64,000 nucleotides of DNA, taken from positions 2,366,501 through 2,430,500 of the forward strand of contig NZ_CP118605.1 in the NCBI RefSeq assembly GCF_029869925.1, in the 5' to 3' direction. Numbering within the stretch: position 1 is the stretch's first letter; every line of letters begins with the position of its first letter. Below the pieces are notes generated by a model. That model did no database searches. It was not told the DNA's origin and saw nothing but the letters and a program-made list of their open reading frames with translations. Below, in pieces: positions 14,769 to 30,002 of this stretch. The position numbers were made by a program, and so were the translations under genes. The DNA is from Microbulbifer bruguierae (GTDB lineage: Bacteria; Pseudomonadota; Gammaproteobacteria; Pseudomonadales; Cellvibrionaceae).

Positions 14769-17069
14769 ATGAGAAATGTACCGTTGCGCCGTCGTGCGCT
14801 CGCGGCTGCCGTGGCTGGCCTGGCATCGGTCGCCGCCGATGCTCAACAAATTGAAGAAATCGTTGTTACCGCCCAACAAAGAGAACAGACCCTGCAGGAA
14901 GTTCCAATCGCCGTATCCGCGTTCAGCGACGGTTTTATGGAGCAAGCCAACGTAGACGACGTTCGCGGTCTCGTCGCCCTATCTCCCGGATTCAATGGTG
15001 CCACTGAAGACAGCTTCTCCGACGCCATGGCAATGCGGGGTATCAGCACCAACGATTTCGGAGTCGGCGGCGATCCCTCCGTTGCCATTTTTATGGACGG
15101 CGTCTGGCAGGGCCGCAATGGCGGTGTGCAAACCAGCTACTTTGACATCCAGCGCGCTGAAGTGGTTAAGGGGCCACAGGGTACTCTCTTTGGCCGTAAC
15201 GCCATCGCCGGCGCCGTCAGCGTATTTACCAACAAGCCCACAGAAGAGTTCGAAGGCAAGGTACAACTGGGTGTAGCCCAGTACGACAAACGCGAAGCGA
15301 CTGGCACCATCAATGTGCCGCTCACGGACAATCTGTACTTCCGCGGCAGTGTCTACGGTCTCAGTGAAGACGGCTGGCTGGAGAACCAGCAGGGTGGTGA
15401 GGACTTTGGCTTCCACGAACGCAGCGCTGCCCGCGCCGCCCTCCGCTATGTGGATGAGCGTACCGACGCAACCCTGACTCTGAACTACGAAGATCGTGAA
15501 CAGAACAGTTCTATCTACTGGAATCCGGAAGCCGGCCTGCCGGAAGACCAGGTGAATAGCGACCTGCGTGGTCGCGACGCCATTGACGAAGGCGAAATCT
15601 TCTCCGCCACGGCAAATATCTCGGTGAACCTCTCCGACCAGTACACCCTGACGTCCATTACCGGGTTCAAGACCTTCAACTTCTTCTATCTGGAAGACTA
15701 TGACGCGAGTCCGGAGCGGGTGAACAACTACCTGCAGGATTCCAAGGTCGACTACCTGAGCCAGGAAATACGCATCAACTTCGATGACGGCGGCGACTTC
15801 GTCTGGTTTGCCGGTGCGAGCCTGTACCGCGAGGATATCGACAACCTCGCTTCCGCACTCTACGACGAAGATGCGCTTTGCCGCGCGATCAGCCGCACCG
15901 ATGCCGAAGACTTCGACGGTGAAGTCAGCGGTTGTGCCGATCCCGGTTTCTGGCTTGATTACTGGGAAGCCGATGAAGCACCGACCGCGGAAGAGCTGGC
16001 GATCAATAAGCGAGAAGACACATTCAACCTGGTGAAATCTTCCGGTTGGGCGGCGTTTGCCGACGCCACATGGTCCGCCACCAGCCAGCTCGACCTGATG
16101 CTCGGCGCCCGCTACACCGTCGACAAAAAAGAAATGGACATGCGCATCCCGGATTCCGGGGGATGGCTGGGCAACAACTTCAACTATGAATTCGCAGTAC
16201 CCGAGTGGATTTCAGCGGACGACGAGTGGAGCGCATTTACCCCCCGTATTGCGGCGAACTTTGCGCTGAACGAGGAAATCAGCCTCTATGCCAACGCGGC
16301 CCGCGGCTACAAGACCGGTGGTTTCGCCACGTTTGGCGTAGACCTTGCCGGTGTGGATGACGATGGCATTGCCATGCCTGGTTCCACCCCCATGCAGTTT
16401 GACCCGGAGACCGTGCAGAGTTTTGAAGCAGGCGTAAAGAGCAAGCTGCTGAACAATTCCCTTCAGGCCAACCTGGCCATTTACCAGTACACCTATGAGG
16501 ACCTGCAGTTCGTTTATTTCGATAACGGCAGCCAGCTGGTAGAAAACCTCGGGGAAGCAGGCGGTCGCGGCGCCGAATTCGACTTGCGCTACCTGCCGAA
16601 TGAGCGTCTGGATTTCTTCTTCACGCTGTCTTATATGGACACAGAGATTACCAACGACGACGATATTCGCGGCAAAGCCTGTGATGAATCCGGTTGTAAG
16701 GGCAAGTCTCTGCCATTTTCACCAGAGCTGAGCACAGCCTTCATCGCAACCTATCGACACCCTCTCGACGCCGGCGAACTGCTGTTTAGCCTGGAGCAGA
16801 TCGGCCAATCCAAACAGTACAGCGATATCGATAATATCGAGCTGGTTGCACAGAAAGCCTGGCAGGAAACCAACCTGCGGCTGGGCTACCACGCCAGTGC
16901 AGACTGGAAGTTGACCTTGTGGGTAGAGAACCTGTTCGAAGAGCAGTACTTCGAACGCGGCTGGGCCAATGCCGACGTAAATAACCAGTGGGGATACGGC
17001 CTGGTAAACACCCAGGTGTGGCCGAGCAAACCGCGCACCGCCGGCATGGATTTCACCATGCAGTTCTAA
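14769..17069 (+). CDS. TonB-dependent outer-membrane receptor
   Basis: The 766-residue protein is a 22-strand beta-barrel receptor with an N-terminal plug. It has a signal peptide ending ASVAADA near residue 24 and a TonB box IEEIVVTAQ just after it. The plug domain (about 45-165) contains GVGGDPSVAIFMDGVW and VEVVKGPQGTLFGRNAIAGAV. The barrel ends in the usual aromatic residue (GMDFTMQF, C-terminal Phe). The substrate cannot be read from sequence: I see no siderophore or B12 enzymes nearby, and the neighbours are a LuxR regulator and an NhaC-type antiporter. This receptor style (YFDIQRAEVVKGPQGTLFGRN) is common in marine and aquatic proteobacteria that take up complex organics. Confidence 0.93.
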   Translation: MRNVPLRRRALAAAVAGLASVAADAQQIEEIVVTAQQREQTLQEVPIAVSAFSDGFMEQANVDDVRGLVALSPGFNGATEDSFSDAMAMRGISTNDFGVGGDPSVAIFMDGVWQGRNGGVQTSYFDIQRAEVVKGPQGTLFGRNAIAGAVSVFTNKPTEEFEGKVQLGVAQYDKREATGTINVPLTDNLYFRGSVYGLSEDGWLENQQGGEDFGFHERSAARAALRYVDERTDATLTLNYEDREQNSSIYWNPEAGLPEDQVNSDLRGRDAIDEGEIFSATANISVNLSDQYTLTSITGFKTFNFFYLEDYDASPERVNNYLQDSKVDYLSQEIRINFDDGGDFVWFAGASLYREDIDNLASALYDEDALCRAISRTDAEDFDGEVSGCADPGFWLDYWEADEAPTAEELAINKREDTFNLVKSSGWAAFADATWSATSQLDLMLGARYTVDKKEMDMRIPDSGGWLGNNFNYEFAVPEWISADDEWSAFTPRIAANFALNEEISLYANAARGYKTGGFATFGVDLAGVDDDGIAMPGSTPMQFDPETVQSFEAGVKSKLLNNSLQANLAIYQYTYEDLQFVYFDNGSQLVENLGEAGGRGAEFDLRYLPNERLDFFFTLSYMDTEITNDDDIRGKACDESGCKGKSLPFSPELSTAFIATYRHPLDAGELLFSLEQIGQSKQYSDIDNIELVAQKAWQETNLRLGYHASADWKLTLWVENLFEEQYFERGWANADVNNQWGYGLVNTQVWPSKPRTAGMDFTMQF

Positions 17070-17203
17070 TGGGCGACGAGGACAGCCCGGCGGCGAAATG
17101 CGCCGGGTATGTCCATGCTCACTGCACAACCATCGCGCATCCATCGCCTATCCCCATCAATCCAGTCGGGCCGGCATCCCTGGCTCGCCATTCGAGTTTA
17201 ACC

Positions 17204-18565
17204 ATGGACACATATGGACTTCTGAGTTTGCTGCCTACTGCTGTGGTGGTCGCCACTGCAGTCCTGACCCGTCGACCGATCATTGCTCTCGTCACCGGTG
17301 TAGTCGTGGCACTGGTGATGCTCGATCCAAGTAATATCATGACACCGCTTGCGGATACCGCTTTGTCCGTCATGATGGACGAGACGATTGGCTGGATCAT
17401 CCTTGTCTGCGGTCTGTTCGGCAGCTTGATTGCATTACTGATACGCGCCGGTGGCGCCAGCGCCTTTGCAGAGACACTTGCTGCCAGAGCCAATACCCGC
17501 GCCCGCGCCCTGCTCAGCACGTGGCTGCTGGGGCTGGTGATTTTTATCGATGACTACCTCAATGCACTGGCAGTCAGCGCCTCTATGAAAAAGCTGACGG
17601 ACAAATTCCGAATTTCCCGTCAGATGCTCGCCTATGTCGCGGACTCCACCGCAGCACCGACCTGTTTTCTTATTCCCATCTCAACCTGGGCGGTTTATTT
17701 CTCCGGAGTACTGGAGTCTTCCGGTACCGGCAGTGAAGGTTCCGGGATGAGCCTCTACATCAGCGCCATCCCGTTTATGCTGTATTCCTGGCTGGCACTG
17801 CTGATTGTACCGTTTGTGGCAACAGGTGTTATTCCGCTGTTTGGTCCAATGAAACCGGCCGAAGCGCAGGCAGTGGACGCGCCACCGGTAGAAAGGGATG
17901 TAGAACTGGTGCCCGCATCACTGGGCGCAGCGGCCGTTCGACGCAAGCACCACGCGTGGAACTTCATTATTCCGATCCTGAGTCTGGTGATCTTCAGCTG
18001 GCTTTACGATATCGACGTGCTGAAAGGCGTGATCGCTGCGCTCGCGATAACCGTACCGCTACTCGCACTGCAACGCCTGCTTTCCCTGGGAGACATCTTC
18101 GACACGATACTGGAAGGCTTTAAAACCATGATTGCGCCGCTCGCCATTGTGGTCGCCGCGTTCATGTTCAAAGCGGTCAATGACAGTCTCGGTATGCCCC
18201 AGTACGTCATCGACTCCGTGAAGCCGTTGATGACTGCGCAGTGGTTACCCCTGGTCGCCTTTCTTTCGATGTCACTCATTTCGTTTGCGACAGGGTCTTC
18301 ATGGGGGATCTTTGCCATTACGATCCCGATTATTGTGCCACTGGCGGAGGCCACTGGTTGTCCGCTGCCACTGGCGATCGGCGCACTGCTCTCCGCCAGT
18401 GCATTTGGCAGCCACGCCTGTTTCTATGGTGATGCCACGGTACTGGCGGCCCAGGGCAGCGGTTGCTCACCCATGAGCCACGCCCTGACCCAGCTACCCT
18501 ACGCACTGATTGCGGCAGCCGTCGCCAGTGTGGGATTTATCGCTCTGGGATATATGTTCACTTGA
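17204..18565 (+). CDS. NhaC-family Na+/H+ antiporter or related organic-anion antiporter
   Basis: About 453 residues with 11-12 hydrophobic helices match the NhaC superfamily. The conserved half-helix sequences VIFIDDYLNALAVSASM and FATGSSWGIFAITIPI are present, as is the late ASAFGSHACFYGDATVL. Members exchange Na+ for H+, or malate/lactate for cations, so the exact substrate is uncertain. The ATG at 17204 (MDTYGLLSLLP) is the start that fits the first helix. It lies 134 bp after the TonB receptor and ends at a strong terminator, so the receptor and antiporter may be one transcription unit moving the same solute (inference). Confidence 0.85.
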   Translation: MDTYGLLSLLPTAVVVATAVLTRRPIIALVTGVVVALVMLDPSNIMTPLADTALSVMMDETIGWIILVCGLFGSLIALLIRAGGASAFAETLAARANTRARALLSTWLLGLVIFIDDYLNALAVSASMKKLTDKFRISRQMLAYVADSTAAPTCFLIPISTWAVYFSGVLESSGTGSEGSGMSLYISAIPFMLYSWLALLIVPFVATGVIPLFGPMKPAEAQAVDAPPVERDVELVPASLGAAAVRRKHHAWNFIIPILSLVIFSWLYDIDVLKGVIAALAITVPLLALQRLLSLGDIFDTILEGFKTMIAPLAIVVAAFMFKAVNDSLGMPQYVIDSVKPLMTAQWLPLVAFLSMSLISFATGSSWGIFAITIPIIVPLAEATGCPLPLAIGALLSASAFGSHACFYGDATVLAAQGSGCSPMSHALTQLPYALIAAAVASVGFIALGYMFT

Positions 18566-18609
18566 TCCACGGGAATAGCAATCAGCAGACAAGAGCGATG
18601 TGAAGACAC

Positions 18610-18638
18610 AAAAAAAGGGGCTTTAAAGCCCCTTTTTT
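18610..18638. terminator. Bidirectional intrinsic terminator
   Basis: AAAAAAGGGGCTTT is followed directly by its exact complement AAAGCCCCTTTTTT, a perfect stem with an A-run before and a T-run after. It serves the antiporter gene (+) and gltD (-), which converge here. Confidence 0.92.
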
Positions 18639-18641
18639 CGT

Positions 18642-24526
<5,885 letters not shown>

Positions 24527-24552
24527 AGAATTCCTCAAAGTGTTATTGCTAC

Positions 24553-24581
24553 CCCTTACGCGCCGATCGCCAGAGTGTCAA
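24553..24581 (-). promoter_or_regulatory. Candidate sigma-70 promoter of gltBD
   Basis: On the minus strand a perfect -35 TTGACA (24581-24576) is followed after 17 bp by TAAGGG (24558-24553), a poor -10 box. Transcription from here would leave a leader of about 20 nt before the gltB ATG. Confidence 0.4.
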
Positions 24582-24693
24582 TTCACGCAATGGCCATCAG
24601 TTCACAGTCCGCGGACCGCCCCTGGGGGTATATTTATCTACTTTCGAGCCAATGGTGCCGCAGATTCCACTGATTTTTCCGTACTCCAGTGAC

Positions 24694-24724
24694 AAAAAAA
24701 GCCCGCTTGCGGGGCTTTGTTTTT
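24694..24724 (-). terminator. Intrinsic terminator between aroB and gltB
   Basis: On the minus strand AAAGCCC pairs with GGGCTTT around CGCAAGC and runs into seven T residues. It lies about 200 bp past the aroB stop and ends aroK-aroB transcripts before the gltB promoter. Confidence 0.8.
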
Positions 24725-24931
24725 GCACGGATATCACGTGCCTGCGCTTGTTGTTATTGGCTCACTTCCCCGGCTTTCACCGAGGGGGCGCGCAATATTA
24801 CTCGTGCCCCCCTGTAATTGCAAGAATCGCCAGATTTATTCGCTGCCAGTAAGCCTATCAACCGACTTATCTTCTTTGTTGACGCAGTTTTGTCAAATAC
24901 TCCTCACCCAGCGCAAAATCCCAAATCCCTG
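24725..24931. other. Gene-free stretch between aroB and its terminator
   Basis: This stretch, with the flanking spacer up to 24526, makes about 400 bp without a gene. I see no coding sequence on either strand and no trace of the SPOR/DamX-type gene that usually follows aroB in related gammaproteobacteria. Confidence 0.5.
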
Positions 24932-26017
24932 TCACTTTGCACCACAGGCGCGCAAAGCTTCTACCAGCTGATCTTTGGGCGTGTCGTCGCTAATTTGCGC
25001 ATTTCCCAGGGCCTCGAGCAGCACCAGGCGCAATTTGCCATTTTGCACCTTTTTATCCACAGCCATTGCCTGCAGATAATCATCCACCGTCATATCAGAA
25101 GGGGATTGTTGCGGAAGATTGGCTCTACTTAGCAGCGAGCAAAGACGATCTACGTCGCCCGCAGAGATCCAGCCGCGCAAGTGCGACAACCTGGCTGCCA
25201 TCACCATCCCCGCAGCGACCGCTTCGCCGTGCAGCCATTTGCCGTAACCTTGCACAGCCTCGATGGCGTGGCCAAAAGTGTGGCCAAAATTGAGGATCGC
25301 GCGGCGCCCGGACTCCCGCTCATCTTCGGCGACAACGGCCGCCTTGTCAGTACAACTGCGCTGAACCGCATAGGATAGTGCTTCCGGGTTCCTCGCCAGC
25401 AGGGCATCCATGTTTTCCTCGAGCCAGGCAAAAAACGGCGCATCACAAATCATGCCGTATTTGATCACTTCGGCGATGCCCGCCGACAATTCGCGATCCG
25501 GCAGGGTGGCAAGAGTATCGATATCGATCAGCACCAGCTGCGGCTGGTAAAATGCGCCGATCATATTTTTTCCCAGAGGATGATTCACGCCGGTTTTACC
25601 ACCAACGGAGGAATCCACCTGGGATAGCAGGGTCGTGGGAACCTGTACGAAATCCACGCCGCGCTGATAGCAAGCCGCAGCAAAGCCGCTCATATCTCCC
25701 ACCACTCCGCCGCCGAGGGCAACAATGGTGGTGCTACGGTCGTGGCGTTTTTCGAGCAGTGCATCAAAGATACGATTGAGGGTATCCAGGGTTTTGAAGG
25801 CTTCGCCGTCGGGGAGCTGCACGCTGTCGACCTTATCGAATGAGGACAGACTCGATAGCAGTGTTTCCAGAAACAATGGAGCAATGGTCTCGTTGGTGAC
25901 CACCAGAACCTGCCGGCCGCGAATATGCTCGGCGAAATACATGGATTGTTTCAGTAATCCGGATCCGATCAGAATCGGATAACTGCGCTCACCCAGGTCG
26001 ACATTGAGACTGTGCAT
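24932..26017 (-). CDS. aroB: 3-dehydroquinate synthase AroB
   Basis: AroB converts DAHP to 3-dehydroquinate, the second step of the shikimate pathway, using NAD+ and a divalent metal. The NAD-binding region shows [15 protein letters not shown] and [14 protein letters not shown]. The metal ligands are a Glu in [13 protein letters not shown] and His residues in [11 protein letters not shown] and [10 protein letters not shown]. The ATG at 26017 ([15 protein letters not shown]) follows GGGAGCAGCC, a good ribosome-binding site; the ORF extends further upstream without family similarity. At 361 residues it is normal for the family. It lies 90 bp after aroK on the same strand, the standard aroK-aroB pair. 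Confidence 0.97.
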   Translation of the reverse strand: MHSLNVDLGERSYPILIGSGLLKQSMYFAEHIRGRQVLVVTNETIAPLFLETLLSSLSSFDKVDSVQLPDGEAFKTLDTLNRIFDALLEKRHDRSTTIVALGGGVVGDMSGFAAACYQRGVDFVQVPTTLLSQVDSSVGGKTGVNHPLGKNMIGAFYQPQLVLIDIDTLATLPDRELSAGIAEVIKYGMICDAPFFAWLEENMDALLARNPEALSYAVQRSCTDKAAVVAEDERESGRRAILNFGHTFGHAIEAVQGYGKWLHGEAVAAGMVMAARLSHLRGWISAGDVDRLCSLLSRANLPQQSPSDMTVDDYLQAMAVDKKVQNGKLRLVLLEALGNAQISDDTPKDQLVEALRACGAK

Positions 26018-26107
26018 GGCTGCTCCCTTTCGCGTACACAATAAATAGAAAATTCAGGAGGGCGGCACTCTAGCACAGGCCTGCGTGCCTACGGGAGAAC
26101 CGCTGTA

Positions 26108-26632
26108 TTAGCCAGACGTCTCAGCAAACAGCCGGTCCGCTACCAGCTGCGCCGCCTGCCTGGGGCTACAGTGATCGGTATCGCAGACCAGGTCCGCAAC
26201 CTCGGTGTAAAACGGCTCGCGCTGCTGCAAGATTTCCTGCAACTTTGTGCGCGGATCCGCTACCCGCAGCAATGGCCGATTGTTGCTTTTTGAAGTGCGC
26301 TCCACAAGCTGGTCAAGCCCCGCCCGCAGGTACACAACAAATCCCTGCTGTTTGAGCAGAACGCGGTTTTCCGGCAGCAATACGATACCGCCGCCGGTAG
26401 CGACAACTTGCGGCGCACCACTGCACAGATCCCGCAACACCTCGCTTTCACGACGGCGGAAGCCGGCCTCCCCCTCTACATCAAAAATCCAGGGAATATC
26501 GGCTCCGGTGCGATCTTCCAGCACCTTGTCGGAATCGGCAAAAGGCAACCCTAGCTGGGTCGCCAGTAATTTACCGATGGTGGATTTGCCGGCCCCCATG
26601 GGGCCGACAAGGAAGATAGGCTGGGAAATCAC
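26108..26632 (-). CDS. aroK: Shikimate kinase AroK
   Basis: AroK phosphorylates shikimate at O3 with ATP. It has a Walker A GPMGAGKST (about residues 10-18) and the substrate Asp in ADSDKVLEDRTG. The shikimate-binding Arg/Gly residues are in FRRRESEVL and VATGGGIV, and a lid region is rich in Arg. The 174-residue length is usual. The start is a GTG that overlaps the pilQ stop (GTGA), so the gene is probably translationally coupled to the pil operon, as in Pseudomonas, where pilMNOPQ runs into aroK-aroB. I see no better start downstream. Confidence 0.96.
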   Translation of the reverse strand: MISQPIFLVGPMGAGKSTIGKLLATQLGLPFADSDKVLEDRTGADIPWIFDVEGEAGFRRRESEVLRDLCSGAPQVVATGGGIVLLPENRVLLKQQGFVVYLRAGLDQLVERTSKSNNRPLLRVADPRTKLQEILQQREPFYTEVADLVCDTDHCSPRQAAQLVADRLFAETSG

Positions 26633-28854
26633 TTGCTGAAGGACAGGAACTCGTCTTGCATGATGCGCGGGGTGATGAAGATCAGCAGCTCGCGCTTGTC
26701 TTCCTGCCTGGTGGACTGCTTGAACAGATGGCCCAGGAACGGGATGTCACCCAGCAATGGCACCTTCACTTCACCTTCGATGGACTGCGCTTCGAAGATA
26801 CCACCGAGCACAATGGTCTCACCGTTGGCAACCAGCACTTTGGTCTGCAGGGAGTTCACGTTGATCGCCGGAATCTGCGCACCCGTAACCACATTGGTGA
26901 ACAGCTCACCGACACTGTTCTGGTCGATGTTCAGGTCCATGATGATGTTGTCATCCGGAGTGATCTGCGGAGTCACATTCAATAAAAGTACCGCTTCCTT
27001 GAAGGTCACCGAAGCGGCCCCGGAAGAAGTGGCTTCCAGATAGGGAATCTGTACACCGGAACGGATGCTCGCTTCCTGTTTGTCACCCGTCACTACTTTC
27101 GGCTGGGAGACGATTTCCGCCTTGCCGGAATCTTCCAGCGCAGACAGCTCCAGACCTAGCAGGAAGTCTTCTTTCAGGATCGCATAAGCCACACTACCCG
27201 CCGGGTTGGTGATTCCCAAGTCGATCAGCATCGGATCGTGCAACGTGGTCGGCGCAGACATGTCTGGGCCATTGCCGTCACCGTCTGAAGGGAACGAGGC
27301 CAGACCACCGGAACCAATACCAATGGTGTCGTCACTGGTGTTGTGATCCTCCATATAGCTCCAGCGCACACCGAGACTTTTCTCAAAGTCGGTGTTGGCA
27401 GTCACGATACGCGCCTCGATCATTACCTGGCGGATGGGGATATCGATGGCGCCGATAAGATCGCGGAACTGGGCGATCTTGTCTTCGGTATCGGTGAGGA
27501 TAATGGTATTGGTGCGCTCGTCCACAATGGCACTACCGCGGGAAGACAGGATACTGCGGCTCTCCTGATCCTCGCGCCCACCGGCGAAGTTACCCCGCCC
27601 CATACCGCCACCCTGTCTGCCACCCTGAGCTCCGGCAAACAGGGAAAAGAGTTCACGGGCATCGGCGTAGCGAATCTGGATATATTCGGTGCGCAGCGGC
27701 GCCAGCTCTTCCAGCTGCTTGCGGGTCTCCAGTTCGCGGCGCTCGCGCTCGGCAATCTCTGCCGCCGGCGCCACCATGATTACATTGCCGTCCTGGCGCT
27801 TGTCCAGGCCCTTGGCCTTGAGGATCAACTCCAGCGCCTGGTCCCAGGGCACACCGTCAAGGCGTAAGGTAATACGCCCCTGTACGGTATCGCTGGCCAC
27901 CAGGTTGAGATCGGTGAAATCGGCAATCAACTGCAATACCGAACGAACCTCGATATCCTGGAAATTCAGGGACAGCTTCTCTCCGGTAAACTGGAATTCT
28001 TGCTGCTTTTCGCGTACCTGGGCAACACTGAGTGGTTTCACACTCAGAACGTACTCGGTGTCCGCCTGGTAGGCGAGGTAGTCGTAATCACCAGCGTGGG
28101 GATCTACAGAAATCACGGTATTGCGACCATCGTAATCAACACTGATGGCGTTCACCGGGGTAGCAAAGTCGGTGACATCGAGACGCTGGCGCAGGGACTG
28201 CGGCAGTTCAGCACCGAGGAATGTCAGAATAATCTTGCCCTTGGTGCGCTCTACATCAATGTTCACTGCGGGGTCGGTCAGACTGACAATCACTTTGCCC
28301 TCGCCGCCCTCACCGCGGCGAAAGTCGACATTTCTGATCGCCACACCGCCCGCAGGCTTGAACTGGGCGTTACCGCCAATATTGGTGCTGCTGAGTACCG
28401 GTGCAGCTGTCACTGCAGCGGTTGTCGCAACGTCCGCACCCACTTCCAATATCACCTGATTGCCAATGCGCTCACTGGTGTACACCGGCAGCTGGTCCAG
28501 ATTGAGAATCAGACGGGTGCGATCTTCACCGGAGACGATCACCGCACTGCGCGCGGCACCGATATCCAGACTGTATTTTTTCTGCGGCAGCACGCTCTCG
28601 ACCCCGGCAAAGTCCATAACGATACGGGCCGGTTGCTCGATGGTGTAGCCCGTAGGTTCCGGCGGCACATCACTGAAAGTGAGGCGCAGCTGCAGGCGGC
28701 TGCCGGGCAGCTCGGAAAACTGGATATCGTTCAGCTGGCTGGCCAGAGACGGAGCCGCCAGCGGCAGCAACACCAGGCCAAACAACAGTGCTTTCACACG
28801 CGGTAGTGCATTGGCGATCCGCGCCAATACTTTGGCGAGTTGCGTGGTGATCAT
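26629..28854 (-). CDS. pilQ: Type IV pilus secretin PilQ
   Basis: PilQ is the outer-membrane channel through which the pilus leaves the cell. It has a signal peptide (about residues 20-39, ending PSLAS) and two AMIN domains (about 45-120 and 160-260) that bind peptidoglycan. A short STN/N0 domain (about 310-365, LSLNFQDIEVRSVLQLIADFTDLNL) and an N1 domain follow. The secretin domain (about 550-735) includes VPLLGDIPFLGHLFK near the end. A Gly-Arg-rich low-complexity stretch (GAQGGRQGGGMGRGNFAGG) sits between N1 and the secretin. At 741 residues it is normal. It is the last pil gene of the operon, one base after the pilP stop. Confidence 0.96.
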   Translation of the reverse strand: MITTQLAKVLARIANALPRVKALLFGLVLLPLAAPSLASQLNDIQFSELPGSRLQLRLTFSDVPPEPTGYTIEQPARIVMDFAGVESVLPQKKYSLDIGAARSAVIVSGEDRTRLILNLDQLPVYTSERIGNQVILEVGADVATTAAVTAAPVLSSTNIGGNAQFKPAGGVAIRNVDFRRGEGGEGKVIVSLTDPAVNIDVERTKGKIILTFLGAELPQSLRQRLDVTDFATPVNAISVDYDGRNTVISVDPHAGDYDYLAYQADTEYVLSVKPLSVAQVREKQQEFQFTGEKLSLNFQDIEVRSVLQLIADFTDLNLVASDTVQGRITLRLDGVPWDQALELILKAKGLDKRQDGNVIMVAPAAEIAERERRELETRKQLEELAPLRTEYIQIRYADARELFSLFAGAQGGRQGGGMGRGNFAGGREDQESRSILSSRGSAIVDERTNTIILTDTEDKIAQFRDLIGAIDIPIRQVMIEARIVTANTDFEKSLGVRWSYMEDHNTSDDTIGIGSGGLASFPSDGDGNGPDMSAPTTLHDPMLIDLGITNPAGSVAYAILKEDFLLGLELSALEDSGKAEIVSQPKVVTGDKQEASIRSGVQIPYLEATSSGAASVTFKEAVLLLNVTPQITPDDNIIMDLNIDQNSVGELFTNVVTGAQIPAINVNSLQTKVLVANGETIVLGGIFEAQSIEGEVKVPLLGDIPFLGHLFKQSTRQEDKRELLIFITPRIMQDEFLSFSK

Positions 28855-28855
28855 T

Positions 28856-29383
28856 TTAGTTTTCCTTCTCTTCCAAAGTCAGAGCCCGCGGCCGTTCAAT
28901 CCAGCCACCGGTACCATCCGGCACAATTTCCAGTACATCGATTTGCGACGATGAGGCGTTGACCACACGCCCGTGATTTTTACCCATGTAATTGCCGATG
29001 GTGATGCGGTGGATACCGCCATCACCATCGTTCACCAGCGCCCATAACTGCCCGCCCCGGGACAGGGTGCCCACCATGGCCAGCGCATCAAAGGGGTAGC
29101 TTTCCAGCATTTCTTTTTTTCGGTTCAAATCCGGGGCCACATCCAGCTTGCGCCCCACCAGGCGCTGATCGGCCTCGAGTACCGGGCGCAGGAACGGGCT
29201 GCGCAGCGCGGCAGCGCTGTATACATAGGGACTGTAAGGCGTAAAGGTGGGGATAGGATCAATCTGGCCGCGCGGCTTGAGTTTGACCTCGGTCATCTTT
29301 TTACGAAGATCCGCGTGCCCCCCGTCCATGCTACAGCCAGCCATCGCCAATAGCACGGTGGTCAGAGCGAAGTACTTTTTCAT
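28856..29383 (-). CDS. pilP: Type IV pilus lipoprotein PilP
   Basis: PilP is an inner-membrane lipoprotein that links the PilNO complex to the PilQ secretin. The signal peptide ends in the lipobox LLAMAGCS, with the acylated Cys at about residue 17. A Pro-rich flexible region (IDPIPTFTPYSPYVYSAAALRSPF) precedes a small beta-sandwich (about 85-165, GTLSRGGQLWALVNDGDGGIHRI). The length of 175 is typical. The ATG overlaps the pilO stop (ATGA), which predicts coupled translation. Confidence 0.95.
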   Translation of the reverse strand: MKKYFALTTVLLAMAGCSMDGGHADLRKKMTEVKLKPRGQIDPIPTFTPYSPYVYSAAALRSPFLRPVLEADQRLVGRKLDVAPDLNRKKEMLESYPFDALAMVGTLSRGGQLWALVNDGDGGIHRITIGNYMGKNHGRVVNASSSQIDVLEIVPDGTGGWIERPRALTLEEKEN

Positions 29384-30000
29384 CCCTCTTCCCCCTGATC
29401 CTTATAACGGTAGGTTTTTGCGCTCACTACCATGTTCAACAGCGCCGCGCTATTTTTCGTCGTTTTGATATCGAAATCATGCAGTGTGACAATCCGCGGC
29501 ATGCCCGCGATACCACTGATAAAGGCTCCGAACTCGTGGTAGCCGCCCTGGACCTCAATACGGATTGGCAGTTCGACATAGAACTCACCTACCTGCTCGC
29601 CTTCCAGCGCAATCTTCTGAATTGTCAGGCCGCTGCCGCGACCGAACTCGTCGATATCTTCCAGCAGCCCCGGCACCTCAGTATCTTTGGGCAACTGCTT
29701 GAGCAGCGCACCGAAGGTTTCTTCCATTTCGGCAAGCTGCTCGCGATAGACATCCAGATTGGCCGCCTCGTGGGATTTGCGCTCAAACTGGGTAAACAGA
29801 TCACGCTCTTTATTCACGGCGATGTTCAGCGCGGCGTAGCGGTCCTTGACCAGAAAATAATATCCTCCGCCCACCAGCACCGCGGCAATTACGATCAACA
29901 ACACTATCCGCCCCGCCAACGGCCAGACGCCGACACGGGAAAAGTCGATATCACTGATATCCAGCTGATTCAGCTGTTTGAGAGTATCTTCAAGCGCCAC
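29380..30000 (-). CDS. pilO: Type IV pilus alignment protein PilO
   Basis: PilO is a bitopic inner-membrane protein that forms a heterodimer with PilN. One transmembrane helix (about residues 28-50, IVLLIVIAAVLVGGGYYFLV) is followed by a coiled-coil (about 60-110) and a ferredoxin-like periplasmic domain (about 115-195). The start is a GTG (MALEDTLKQLNQLDI), two bases after the pilN stop. At 206 residues it matches family length. Its place between pilN and pilP is the conserved order. Confidence 0.95.
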   Translation of the reverse strand: MALEDTLKQLNQLDISDIDFSRVGVWPLAGRIVLLIVIAAVLVGGGYYFLVKDRYAALNIAVNKERDLFTQFERKSHEAANLDVYREQLAEMEETFGALLKQLPKDTEVPGLLEDIDEFGRGSGLTIQKIALEGEQVGEFYVELPIRIEVQGGYHEFGAFISGIAGMPRIVTLHDFDIKTTKNSAALLNMVVSAKTYRYKDQGEEG

Positions 30001-30002
30001 GA

